DNA of 10,656 bases from the NCBI GenBank assembly GCA_038215275.1, contig JBBQRA010000208.1, positions 1 to 10,656 of the forward strand. The letters are read 5' to 3'. The notes beneath the pieces are model-generated. The model was not told where the DNA came from. It worked only from the letters and a program-made list of their open reading frames with translations, and searched no databases. Both the position numbers and the translations under genes were made by a program. Below, piece by piece: positions 1 to 6,990 of the stretch (the stretch's first letter is position 1; every line of letters begins with the position of its first letter). This stretch comes from Ga0077553 sp038215275. Lineage in GTDB: Bacteria > Acidobacteriota > Terriglobia > Bryobacterales > Bryobacteraceae.

Positions 1-570
1 CCGGTGTATGGGTGTGGTTACTTGGGCGAGGACTCGGCGTGGCTCAAGAATTTTGCGGAGATGGGTCCCGAGCGAGCGGCGAAGTGGTTGGGCTGGTGGG
101 ACCCTTCGGTGTACTTACCGGGATCGAAGATGCCGATGTTGTGGGTGACGGGGACCAATGATTTCGCTTACCCCTTCCCTTCCCTGCAGAAGTCGTACCG
201 TCTGCCGAAGGGGCCGCGGGCGCTGGCCATCCGCGTGCGGATGAAGCATGGGCATCCGGACGGGGCGAAGCCGGAAGAGATATTCGCCTATGCCGGCGCG
301 ATGCTGCGGAATGGCCGGACACCGGCGCGGATTGTGGCGGCAGAGCGAGACCGCGTGAAGTTCAACAGCAAAGGCAAGATTGTAAAGGCGGAACTGAACT
401 ACACCAAGGCCAGCGGGAAGTGGCAGGAGCGCGAGTGGGAGTCCGTGCCGGCGGAGCTTCGCGGGAGTACGGCGCTGGCGGCGGTGCCGGAGGGGGCTAC
501 CGCGTGGTACTTCAATCTGTTTGACCAGCGTGGGTTGGTGGTAAGTTCGGAGCACTTCGAACGAAAATGA
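1..570 (+). CDS. Alpha/beta-hydrolase, acetyl xylan esterase / dienelactone hydrolase-like (3' part only)
   Basis: The reading frame is open from the first base, so the gene begins upstream of the window and only about the last 190 residues are seen. The visible part carries the C-terminal half of an alpha/beta-hydrolase fold. MLWVTGTNDFAYP (Asp codon at 160) matches the strand-turn holding the catalytic acid, and MKHGHPDG (His codons at 247 and 253) matches the catalytic-histidine loop. The nucleophile serine would lie upstream. A later segment of about 90 residues (AELNYTKASGKWQEREWE onward) looks like the small beta domain that follows the hydrolase in esterase-like proteins of Planctomycetes and Acidobacteria. 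The likely role is hydrolysis of an ester, perhaps on plant polysaccharide, but the substrate cannot be read here. The last 59 bases overlap the convergent MFS gene. A GTG at 4 is in frame but is probably internal. Confidence 0.8.
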   Translation, partial: PVYGCGYLGEDSAWLKNFAEMGPERAAKWLGWWDPSVYLPGSKMPMLWVTGTNDFAYPFPSLQKSYRLPKGPRALAIRVRMKHGHPDGAKPEEIFAYAGAMLRNGRTPARIVAAERDRVKFNSKGKIVKAELNYTKASGKWQEREWESVPAELRGSTALAAVPEGATAWYFNLFDQRGLVVSSEHFERK

Positions 571-1792
571 CCAGCGCGAGCGTGGCCAGGAGCGGCACGG
601 CGGAGGCGGTGAGGAGTACGGGCGCGAAGGAGTACCGATCGGAGACGATGCCCGTAAGCAGCGTGGCGGCGATGGTGCCGATGCCGGCGCCGGTGCCGCT
701 GAGGCCGCTGACGGAGGCGACGCTGGGCGAGGGGTAGAGGTCGCCGGGGAGGGCGAGGACGATGGTGGAAAAGGCCGCGTACGAAAGCGTGGCGAGGGCG
801 AAGAAGCCGATCATCGAGAAGTAGGAATCGAAGATCACTGCTCCAGCCAAGGTTGACATGCCGAGGCCGGAGACGATGGCGACGACACGGCGGGAGCGGA
901 GGGTGGTCCAGCCGCGGCGGATGAGGATGCTGGAGATGCCGCCGCCGGCGAAGTTGCCAATGTCGGCGGCGAGAAACGGAATCCAAAAGGCCAGCAGGCT
1001 TTGTTCCGGCTGGTAGCCCTTGGCGACGAGATAGATGGCGAACCAGTCGGTGATGAGGTACCAAACAGGGTCTGTGAGCGCCTTCGAGACGATGATGCCC
1101 CAGGTTTGGGGAAGGCGGAGGAGGATGCCATAGGGGAGGGGCGGCGCGTCCGAGGCGGCAGTGCTGGAGCGATTGCTGAGGATGTCTTCACGCTCTGCTA
1201 CGGAGAGCCGGGGATGCGTTTCGGGGGGATGATAGAGCCAGCGGAAGAGAGGGATCCAGAGCAGGCCGAGGAAGCCCGTGACGAAGAAGGCGGGACGCCA
1301 ATCGTTGAAGAAGTGATAGACGCTATAAACCAACACCGGGGCGATAGCGCCGCCGAGCGCGGAGCCGGAATCGTAGAGCGCGACGGCCCAACCAGTTTCG
1401 CGGCGGGGGAACCACTCGGCGACCGTCTTGGCGGCGCCGGGCCAGTTCGCCGATTCGCCGGCGCCAAGCAGGAAGCGGCAGGCGGCAAGGCTGGTGAAGC
1501 CATTGGCGAAGCCCGTGGCCATAGCGGAGAAGGAGTAGAAGGCGACCGTGATGGGGAGGCCACGGCGGAGGCCGACACGATCGAGAAAGCGGCCGGAGAC
1601 GGACTGGCCGACGGCGTAGGCGACACGGAAGGCAACGATGAGCAGGGCGAATGTAGTGTTGTCCCACTGGAACTCGGCTTTGATATAGGGGGCGAGGACG
1701 GAGAGGGTCTGGCGGTCGATGTAGTTGATGACGGTGGACAGGAAGAGAGCGGCTCCGATGAACCAGCGGAGACGGAGAATGGGCTGCGGCAT
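512..1792 (-). CDS. MFS transporter, hexuronate / anion:cation symporter-like
   Basis: This encodes a 426-residue inner-membrane carrier of the major facilitator superfamily with about twelve hydrophobic segments. INYIDRQTLS (residues 22-31) in helix 1, the motif A loop GRFLDRVGLRRG (67-78) and RFLLGAGESANWPGAAKTVA (106-125) followed by EWFP are hallmarks of the anion:cation symporter group that includes ExuT- and galactonate-type permeases. A sugar acid taken up with protons is therefore the likely substrate. The start is placed at the ATG at 1792, because protein similarity to the family begins there; the open frame continues upstream to 1942 only as Pro/Ser-rich sequence antisense to the next gene. 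Only a weak GAG lies before the ATG. The 3' end overlaps the hydrolase gene tail-to-tail. A shared role in polysaccharide-derived sugar use with the neighbouring esterase is plausible, but the opposite orientation gives no operon support. Confidence 0.88.
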   Translation of the reverse strand: MPQPILRLRWFIGAALFLSTVINYIDRQTLSVLAPYIKAEFQWDNTTFALLIVAFRVAYAVGQSVSGRFLDRVGLRRGLPITVAFYSFSAMATGFANGFTSLAACRFLLGAGESANWPGAAKTVAEWFPRRETGWAVALYDSGSALGGAIAPVLVYSVYHFFNDWRPAFFVTGFLGLLWIPLFRWLYHPPETHPRLSVAEREDILSNRSSTAASDAPPLPYGILLRLPQTWGIIVSKALTDPVWYLITDWFAIYLVAKGYQPEQSLLAFWIPFLAADIGNFAGGGISSILIRRGWTTLRSRRVVAIVSGLGMSTLAGAVIFDSYFSMIGFFALATLSYAAFSTIVLALPGDLYPSPSVASVSGLSGTGAGIGTIAATLLTGIVSDRYSFAPVLLTASAVPLLATLALVIFVRSAPNLPPTHAGQTD

Positions 1793-1800
1793 CTGCTCGT
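1793..1800. promoter_or_regulatory. 8-bp divergent gap between MFS and CRTAC1 starts
   Basis: Only eight bases separate the MFS ATG from the GTG chosen for the plus-strand gene, or 23 bases if the ATG at 1816 is used instead. No promoter fits in that space, so the promoter of each gene must lie inside the coding sequence of the other. I cannot identify either promoter by eye. Confidence 0.35.
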
Positions 1801-3390
1801 GTGAAGATAGCGCATATGTGGATGGTGCTGATATTGGCGTCGCTGGTGGACGTGTCGGCAGGGAGCGGGGTGACGGCCAAATTGGAGAATGGCTTGACGC
1901 CGGAGAAGCATCTGCCGGAGACGATGGTGGGCGGGGTGGCACTCTTCGATTTCGACCGGGACGGGAAATTGGACGTGTTTCTGGCCAATGGCGCTCCGCA
2001 GCCAGGCTTGAAGAAAGACGGCCCTCGCTATTGGAACCGGCTTTACCGCAACACTGGGGGCGGCAAGTTCGTCGACGTGACGGAGCGGGCCGGGTTGCAG
2101 GGGAACGGCTTCGACATCGGGGCGGCGGCGGGGGATTTTGACAACGACGGTTTCCCGGATTTGTTCGTGGCGGGGGTGCGGAGCAACGCCCTTTACCGAA
2201 ACCGGGGGGACGGGACGTTTCAAGAGGTGACGGCGAAGGCGGGATTGGGACCGACAGGAAAATGGGCCGTGGCGGGCGGATGGTTCGACATGGACAACGA
2301 TGGCGACCTGGATCTGTTCATCGTGAACTACGTGCAGTGGGACCCGGCAAAGGAGTTGCTTTGTGGGGAGACGGTGCGGACGTACTGCCATCCGAAACAC
2401 TATGCCCCGGAACCTAATACGTTGTACCGGAACAACGGGGACGGAACGTTCACAGACGTTTCCGTCGAGAGCGGCGTGGCGGCGCATCCGAGCAAAGGGA
2501 TGGGATTGGCGTTTGGCGATGCAGATGGGGACGGGTTGCTGGATGTGTTCGTGACGAACGATACGCAGCCGAATTCGCTGTTTCGGAACGAGGGAAGCGG
2601 GAAGTTTCGTGAGATCGGCGGGCCGGCGGGCGTGGCGTTCAACGACGATGGGCGGGCGCTTTCGGCGATGGGCGCGGACTTCCGCGATTGGGACAATGAT
2701 GGGCGGGAGGACGTATTCATTACGGCGTTGACGAACGAAACGTTTCCGCTGTTCCGGAATGCGGGTAAGGGACAGTTCAGCGACCGGACTTATGCCAGCC
2801 AAGTGGCACGGGCGACGCTGCCTTTGAGCGGATGGAGCGCGGGCATTTTCGACTTTGATAACGACGGGTGGAAGGACCTGTTTGCGGCGTGCGCCGACGT
2901 GCAGGACAACACGGAGAAGTATTCCGAGCGGACTTCGCGGCAGGCGAACCTGCTGCTGCGGAGCCGGGGCAACGGGACGTTTGAGCCGGTTCCCGTGGGA
3001 CGACCGGCGCTGCACCGGGGGGCGGCGTTCGGGGATATCGACGGGGACGGGCGGGTGGACGTGGTCGTGAGTCGGATTGGTGAGGCGCCTTTGGTGCTGC
3101 GAAATGGGATGGGGGAGGGGCGACATTGGATCGGCGCGCGGCTGCGGGGGACGAAGAGCAATCGGGAAGGGATTGGGGCGCTCGTGAAGGTGACGGACGG
3201 GAAGGGGCGGATGCAATGGAACCGGGTGACGACAGCAGTGGGCTACGCGAGTTCGAGCGAGCCGGTGGCGCATTTTGGATTGGGGGCAGAGGGGGCCGTA
3301 GCGGAGATTGAAGTGCGTTGGCCTTCGGGCGTGGTGCAGAAGGTGACGGCGCCTAAAGTGGATGGCTACCTGGAGATCGTGGAGCCCTGA
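1801..3390 (+). CDS. Exported CRTAC1 family protein (FG-GAP/VCBS repeats plus ASPIC/UnbV domain)
   Basis: The predicted protein of 529 residues has a signal peptide (MKIAH, then a hydrophobic stretch, with likely cleavage after VSA at about residue 20). Seven calcium-loop motifs of the DxDxDGxxD type follow, at about 50-58, 112-120, 163-171, 240-248, 296-304, 351-359 and 412-420. These are the blades of an FG-GAP/VCBS beta-propeller. Residues about 443-515 form the ASPIC/UnbV domain, ending in HFGLG and EVRWPSG. A cysteine pair at 188 and 196 (CGETVRTYC) sits in the CG...YC insert common to this family and could form a disulfide. The protein should act outside the cytoplasm, binding calcium and perhaps protein or glycan; no enzymatic role is known to me. 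GTG at 1801 is preferred over ATG at 1816 because it supplies the only basic residue (Lys2) before the hydrophobic core. No clear ribosome site precedes either start. Confidence 0.88.
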   Translation: MKIAHMWMVLILASLVDVSAGSGVTAKLENGLTPEKHLPETMVGGVALFDFDRDGKLDVFLANGAPQPGLKKDGPRYWNRLYRNTGGGKFVDVTERAGLQGNGFDIGAAAGDFDNDGFPDLFVAGVRSNALYRNRGDGTFQEVTAKAGLGPTGKWAVAGGWFDMDNDGDLDLFIVNYVQWDPAKELLCGETVRTYCHPKHYAPEPNTLYRNNGDGTFTDVSVESGVAAHPSKGMGLAFGDADGDGLLDVFVTNDTQPNSLFRNEGSGKFREIGGPAGVAFNDDGRALSAMGADFRDWDNDGREDVFITALTNETFPLFRNAGKGQFSDRTYASQVARATLPLSGWSAGIFDFDNDGWKDLFAACADVQDNTEKYSERTSRQANLLLRSRGNGTFEPVPVGRPALHRGAAFGDIDGDGRVDVVVSRIGEAPLVLRNGMGEGRHWIGARLRGTKSNREGIGALVKVTDGKGRMQWNRVTTAVGYASSSEPVAHFGLGAEGAVAEIEVRWPSGVVQKVTAPKVDGYLEIVEP

Positions 3391-4109
3391 AGGGCAAGTG
3401 CGGAGTGGCGAGCGCCTTGAGCGGCGTCACCTAAACGGTAGTAGACGCGGCTGAGGAGGCCGTGGGCTTCGGGGTAAGCCGGCTGGAGGGAGACAGCGTT
3501 GCGGAGGGCTTCGGCGGCGGTGGCCCATTGCTCTTGCTGGGCGAAGGCGCGGCCGAGTTGGTAGTGATAGGTGGCGAGCCGTTGATAGGCAGGCGGGGCG
3601 GAGCGGAGGAGCGAGAGGGCTTCAGGGAGCCGGCCTTGACGTGTGAGGAATGCGGCTAGACCGAGGAGCGGATCGGGCTCGGCGGGAGCTGAGGAGAGAG
3701 CAAGGGCCTGGCGGAAGGCGGCTTCGGCGGCGGCCCCTTGCTCCTGTTGGGCGAGGGCGTCGAGAGCTTGGCCTCGGGCCGTGGCAGAGCGGGCACTGGG
3801 GGCCGTGGGGTCGCGGTCGAGAGCGGCGAGCGAATCGGCGAAGCGGTCGAGGGAATACAAGGCGCGAGCCCAGAAGTAGCAGGCGTCGGGTTCTTTCGGG
3901 TTCATCCCGCAGGCCTTGGCGAAGGGAGGCTCAGCGCGCCGCATATCGCCGAGGGCGGCGTAGACGACGCCGAGCGATTTCCAGCAGAAGGCGTCTGGCT
4001 TGCTTTGCACGGCGGCCTCGAGGCGCAGGCGGGCTGGTTCCCACTGGCCTTGGCGAAACAGGTCAGCGCCTTGCTCGCAGGCGGAGAGGAGCAGAAGCAG
4101 GGCCATCAT
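3366..4109 (-). CDS. TPR-repeat protein, possible lipoprotein
   Basis: The 247-residue product starts MMALLLLLSAC, a hydrophobic run ending in a lipobox-like LSAC (Cys11). It could therefore be lipid-anchored, but the leader is very short and lacks any Lys or Arg, so export is uncertain. The rest is helical with about five tetratricopeptide repeats. Typical TPR spacing of W/L/G/Y/A/P residues is seen in FCWKSLGVVYAALGDMRRAE (residues 41-60) and YHYQLGRAFAQQEQWATAAE further on. TPRs bind protein partners; none is known here. The ATG lies inside the end of the upstream helicase gene with a 4-bp ATGA overlap, so translation is probably coupled. A second ATG follows immediately. The 3' end overlaps the convergent CRTAC1 gene by 25 bp. 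CRTAC1 and TPR genes are often neighbours in Acidobacteria, but here they lie on opposite strands. Confidence 0.75.
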   Translation of the reverse strand: MMALLLLLSACEQGADLFRQGQWEPARLRLEAAVQSKPDAFCWKSLGVVYAALGDMRRAEPPFAKACGMNPKEPDACYFWARALYSLDRFADSLAALDRDPTAPSARSATARGQALDALAQQEQGAAAEAAFRQALALSSAPAEPDPLLGLAAFLTRQGRLPEALSLLRSAPPAYQRLATYHYQLGRAFAQQEQWATAAEALRNAVSLQPAYPEAHGLLSRVYYRLGDAAQGARHSALALQGSTISR

Positions 4110-6628
4110 CGCGGGAAGCCGGGGAGCGCGCGCAGGAAGCGGCTGGGGTCCTGCGGACGGCCGAAGGCGCTCTGCCGGTGCCAGGTGAAGATGAGGCGGC
4201 GACGCGCGCGGCTGGCGCCGACATAGAAGAGCCGGTGCTCTTCAGTGAGGCGGCCCTCCTTCTGCGCGAGCCACGCGGGGAACTCGTTGTCCGTGGCGGC
4301 GGCGAGGATGACGGCGGGAAATTCGAGGCCCTTCGCCTGATGGACGGTAAGGAGGAGAACGCGGTCTTCCTTTTGCAGATAGCGGTCAGCATCGTTGCCG
4401 AGGGAAGAGATTTGGAGGACCTCTTCGATGGCCTGTTCGGGCGGGAGAGACGGATCATCGTAGCGTTCGAACATGGCGCAGAGGTCGACGAGATTCTGCA
4501 CGCGGACCTCGCCGTTGTCCTGCTTGCGATACCACTCCACCAAACCGGAGGCGGCGAGGATTTCGCCGAGCGTTTCGTGGGGCCGGCGGCCAGCGGAAAG
4601 CGTACGCCACTCGGCTAACTGCTGGGCGAGCGTCGCGAAATGTCCGCCGTGGGCGATGATGGCTTCGCGGCGCTGCAGGGCGTGCTCTCGCAGCGGGACG
4701 ATGAGCCGGGCGGCGAGTTGCGCCGTGGCGAGAACGTCGCCGAGCGCCTGATGGGCGTTTTCGAGGGGAATGCCTTTGCCGGCGCAAATATCGCCAAGCC
4801 GATAGGAGGGCAGGGTTTGGAAACGGCGGGTCAGTTCGAGCGTGTCGAACCAGCGGGAAGGGAGCGAGTTCGGGAGATGTTCGCGGCGCAGGGCGGCTTC
4901 GGCGGTGCGGATATCGAAGACAAGATTGTGGCCAATTAAGACGCAGCCAGAGATGAACTGCGAGAAGGCTTCGAGGGCCTCGAGCGGCGCCACGCCGTGT
5001 TGCTTCAGGTAGGCGTCGGAATAGCCATGGATGGTTTCGCTGAGGCCGACGGGTCCGCGGGGCCGGAGGAGGAACTGGAGACGGGCTTGCTCGCCATCAG
5101 CGCCGGTGCGGATGGCGGCGATATCGACGATTTCGTTGTCGGAGGTATCGATACCGGTTGTTTCGGTATCGAAGATGACGACGCGGTTTTCGGCCCAGGC
5201 ATCGAGGAGCGGCTGAAAGGGATCGCCGTGCTCGTAGGTGGCGGCGTCAGCGAAATCGGTGAGGCGTAGACAGAGGTTACGGGGGAGGGTGCGGATCTTT
5301 TCGATGGTCGCCGGGCCGATGCCTTTGGGCGGGCGTTGAAGAACGCGGCGGAGGCTGTTGCCATCGTACGGGTTGCGGATGAGGCGGAGATGGGCGACGG
5401 CGTCGCGGACTTCTGCGCGATGAAAGAAGCGGAACTGTTCGGCGAGAAAGTGCGGGATGCCGGCTTCGACGAAGGCCTCGGAGATGCCCATGGCGGCGTT
5501 GTTACTGCGGGTGAGGATGGCAATATCGCGCCAGGCGCATTGGTCTTCAGCGCGGATGGAGAGGGCGCGGCGAGCAAGCCAGTGGGCTTCCGTGGCGGCG
5601 GTTTGCGCCTCGTGAAATTCGACCGGCGGGCCGACCGCGGCCGAGTGGCACTCGAGCGCGCCGGTGATTGCACCGGGGCATTGGTGTATAATGGCGCGGC
5701 AGACGTCGAGGATATGTTCGGTGGAGCGATAGTTGCGGACGAAGTGGATTTCGCGGACGGGGGCGAGGTCGGCGCGGAAGATATCGAGAATCTTTTTAGG
5801 ATTCGAGTGGCGCCATTCGTAGATGGTCTGGTCGACGTCGCCGAAAAAGGCGAGGTGGCGGGTGGGACGGGCGAGGGAGGAGAGGATGGCGTATTCGGGC
5901 AGGTTCGTGTCCTGCACTTCGTCTACCTGGATCCATCGAAGACGGTCCTGCCAGCGGGCGAGAGCGAAGCCGTCCTCGTTGAACAGATGGCGGACCATGG
6001 TGATCAGGTCAGCGAAATCGACGGCGTGGTTGCCGCGGATTTCGCGCTCGTACTCTTCGAGAATTTTGGGGATAGGGAAGGCTTGATTGCGGCTGGTGTT
6101 TTTGAGGTTCACCTTGTCGAGTTTGGCGCGGAAATGCTGTTCGAAATCGATGTGGATGAGGCCGAGCTTAGCGTCCTGCGCGACTCCGGCGATGAGGCCG
6201 GAGAAGCGGTCGTGGTCTTGGTGATCGATCTCGATTTGGCGGTTGGCGCAGACGCGGAGCAGGGCTTCGCGGCAATCGTCGTCGTCCCAGATGACGAAGT
6301 CGCGATCGATGCCAAGGACCTCGCTTTCTGCGCGGCAGATGATGGCGCAAAGGCCATGGAAAGTACGGGCTTGAATCTTTTGAGCGATTGCGCCAAGGTC
6401 GGATTGGAGGCGTTCACGAATCTCCTTCGAGGCACGATTGGTGAACGAGACGCAGAGAATATGCTCCGGGGCGACGCCAGAGGCGATAGCTTGGGCGGCA
6501 CGGGCGACGAGCGTTCGCGTTTTGCCGGTGCCGACTGGGGCCATGACCAGGACCGGTTCAAAGACGGCCTCGGCGGCGGCCAACTGTTCGGGATTTAATC
6601 CATCGAGGAGCGAGGATTTCACAGTCAC
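4106..6628 (-). CDS. UvrD/Rep-type superfamily 1 helicase with an inserted DEDDh 3'-5' exonuclease domain
   Basis: This is an 840-residue ATP-dependent DNA helicase. Motifs in order are: Q motif LNPEQ (11-15), Walker A APVGTGKT (30-37), Ia SFTNRASKEI (61-70), Walker B VDEVQD (235-240), III FFGDVDQTIYEWR (261-273), IV NYRS (299-302), the 2B GIG motif PPKGIG (433-438), V LTVHQAKGLEF (760-770) and VI YVGASRA (802-808). Between GIG and motif V, residues about 482-645 (about 4694-5185) form a complete DnaQ-like nuclease: ExoI FDTETTG (Asp487, Glu489), ExoII GHNLVFD (Asp572) and ExoIII HQALGD (His626, Asp631). The expected activity is 3'-5' translocation with 3'-end trimming, in repair or replication restart. 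The start is GTG at 6628; a TAG lies two codons upstream and another GTG is at 6622, with no clear ribosome site. It is first in a unit with the TPR gene. All key residues are present, so both activities are probably functional. Confidence 0.93.
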   Translation of the reverse strand: MTVKSSLLDGLNPEQLAAAEAVFEPVLVMAPVGTGKTRTLVARAAQAIASGVAPEHILCVSFTNRASKEIRERLQSDLGAIAQKIQARTFHGLCAIICRAESEVLGIDRDFVIWDDDDCREALLRVCANRQIEIDHQDHDRFSGLIAGVAQDAKLGLIHIDFEQHFRAKLDKVNLKNTSRNQAFPIPKILEEYEREIRGNHAVDFADLITMVRHLFNEDGFALARWQDRLRWIQVDEVQDTNLPEYAILSSLARPTRHLAFFGDVDQTIYEWRHSNPKKILDIFRADLAPVREIHFVRNYRSTEHILDVCRAIIHQCPGAITGALECHSAAVGPPVEFHEAQTAATEAHWLARRALSIRAEDQCAWRDIAILTRSNNAAMGISEAFVEAGIPHFLAEQFRFFHRAEVRDAVAHLRLIRNPYDGNSLRRVLQRPPKGIGPATIEKIRTLPRNLCLRLTDFADAATYEHGDPFQPLLDAWAENRVVIFDTETTGIDTSDNEIVDIAAIRTGADGEQARLQFLLRPRGPVGLSETIHGYSDAYLKQHGVAPLEALEAFSQFISGCVLIGHNLVFDIRTAEAALRREHLPNSLPSRWFDTLELTRRFQTLPSYRLGDICAGKGIPLENAHQALGDVLATAQLAARLIVPLREHALQRREAIIAHGGHFATLAQQLAEWRTLSAGRRPHETLGEILAASGLVEWYRKQDNGEVRVQNLVDLCAMFERYDDPSLPPEQAIEEVLQISSLGNDADRYLQKEDRVLLLTVHQAKGLEFPAVILAAATDNEFPAWLAQKEGRLTEEHRLFYVGASRARRRLIFTWHRQSAFGRPQDPSRFLRALPGFPR

Positions 6629-6663
6629 AGACTAGCAGGACAGCATCTAACTTGGGGGAAGTA
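6629..6663. promoter_or_regulatory. Divergent 35-bp gap with ribosome binding site for the small membrane protein
   Basis: This short gap lies between the helicase GTG on the minus strand and the ATG at 6664 on the plus strand. A purine run GGGGGAA at about 6654-6660 sits three to four bases before the ATG at 6664. It supports that start over the in-frame TTG at 6652. The gap is too short for two separate complete promoters, and no clear -35/-10 pair is visible. Confidence 0.4.
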
Positions 6664-6990
6664 ATGATCGAGATTCTGACTCTCTTTTCGTTCTTGTTGA
6701 TTCTGGGTTTGGTGCTGGTAGCCAGGGACTGGACCACGACTTACCGGCTGCGGCGCCGGCGGACATACATGAACAGGCTGATGGGTCAGTTGACGGGCCA
6801 GCCTATGCGGCGGGCCAACGTGGTGCTAGGCGACCCGACGGAGATTGTAACCGGCAGCGGCGGCCGGCAAATGTACGTTTGGAAGGGCCCGGAGCAAAAG
6901 AAGATTCCAGAAGCACCGGAGTTGTTGATTGTGACGATCATCGCCGATGCCGACGGCACGATTACGAAGGCAGCCTGGGAGTCGCGCTAG
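6664..6990 (+). CDS. Small membrane-anchored protein of unknown function
   Basis: The 108-residue product has one N-terminal membrane helix (MIEILTLFSFLLILGLVLVA, residues 1-20). A strongly basic stretch follows (RLRRRR), which by the positive-inside rule places the C-terminus in the cytoplasm. The soluble part holds VVLGDPTEIVTGSGGRQMYVW and later LLIVTIIADADGTITKAAWE. A 'G-P-t ... Y-W' segment followed by a strand pair ending in DADG recalls the small SmpA/BamE-type alpha/beta fold, but this is a pattern impression and the topology would be wrong for a BamE lipoprotein. I do not recognise the family. The ATG at 6664 is chosen because a GGGGGAA ribosome site precedes it. The stop codon overlaps that of recX. 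It stands alone between two minus-strand genes. Confidence 0.7.
   Translation: MIEILTLFSFLLILGLVLVARDWTTTYRLRRRRTYMNRLMGQLTGQPMRRANVVLGDPTEIVTGSGGRQMYVWKGPEQKKIPEAPELLIVTIIADADGTITKAAWESR

Noticed and set aside
1001..1804. 267-codon plus-strand open frame opposite MFS
   Set aside because: It is a Gly/Glu/Ala-rich shadow of a membrane-protein gene with no domain pattern.
1793..1942. 50-codon N-terminal extension of the MFS protein
   Set aside because: It is Pro/Ser-rich, unlike MFS N-termini, and antisense to the CRTAC1 signal peptide and first repeat. The family pattern begins at the ATG at 1792.
1198..3273. 691-codon minus-strand open frame opposite MFS and CRTAC1
   Set aside because: It is Pro/Arg/His-rich without domain patterns and lies antisense to two well-supported genes. 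The repeated GAC/GAT-GGN calcium-loop codons and high GC keep stops away on the other strand.
3391..3460. Intrinsic terminator after the CRTAC1 gene
   Set aside because: No stem with a following T-run was visible, and the region is coding on the minus strand.
3650..4618. 322-codon plus-strand open frame across the TPR and helicase genes
   Set aside because: It is Arg/Gly-rich low-complexity sequence spanning the junction of two real minus-strand genes; it is a shadow.
5336..6598. 420-codon plus-strand open frame opposite the helicase
   Set aside because: It has acidic, Gly/Ala-rich composition typical of the reverse strand of a GC-rich gene, and no motifs. The helicase on the other strand has every family motif.
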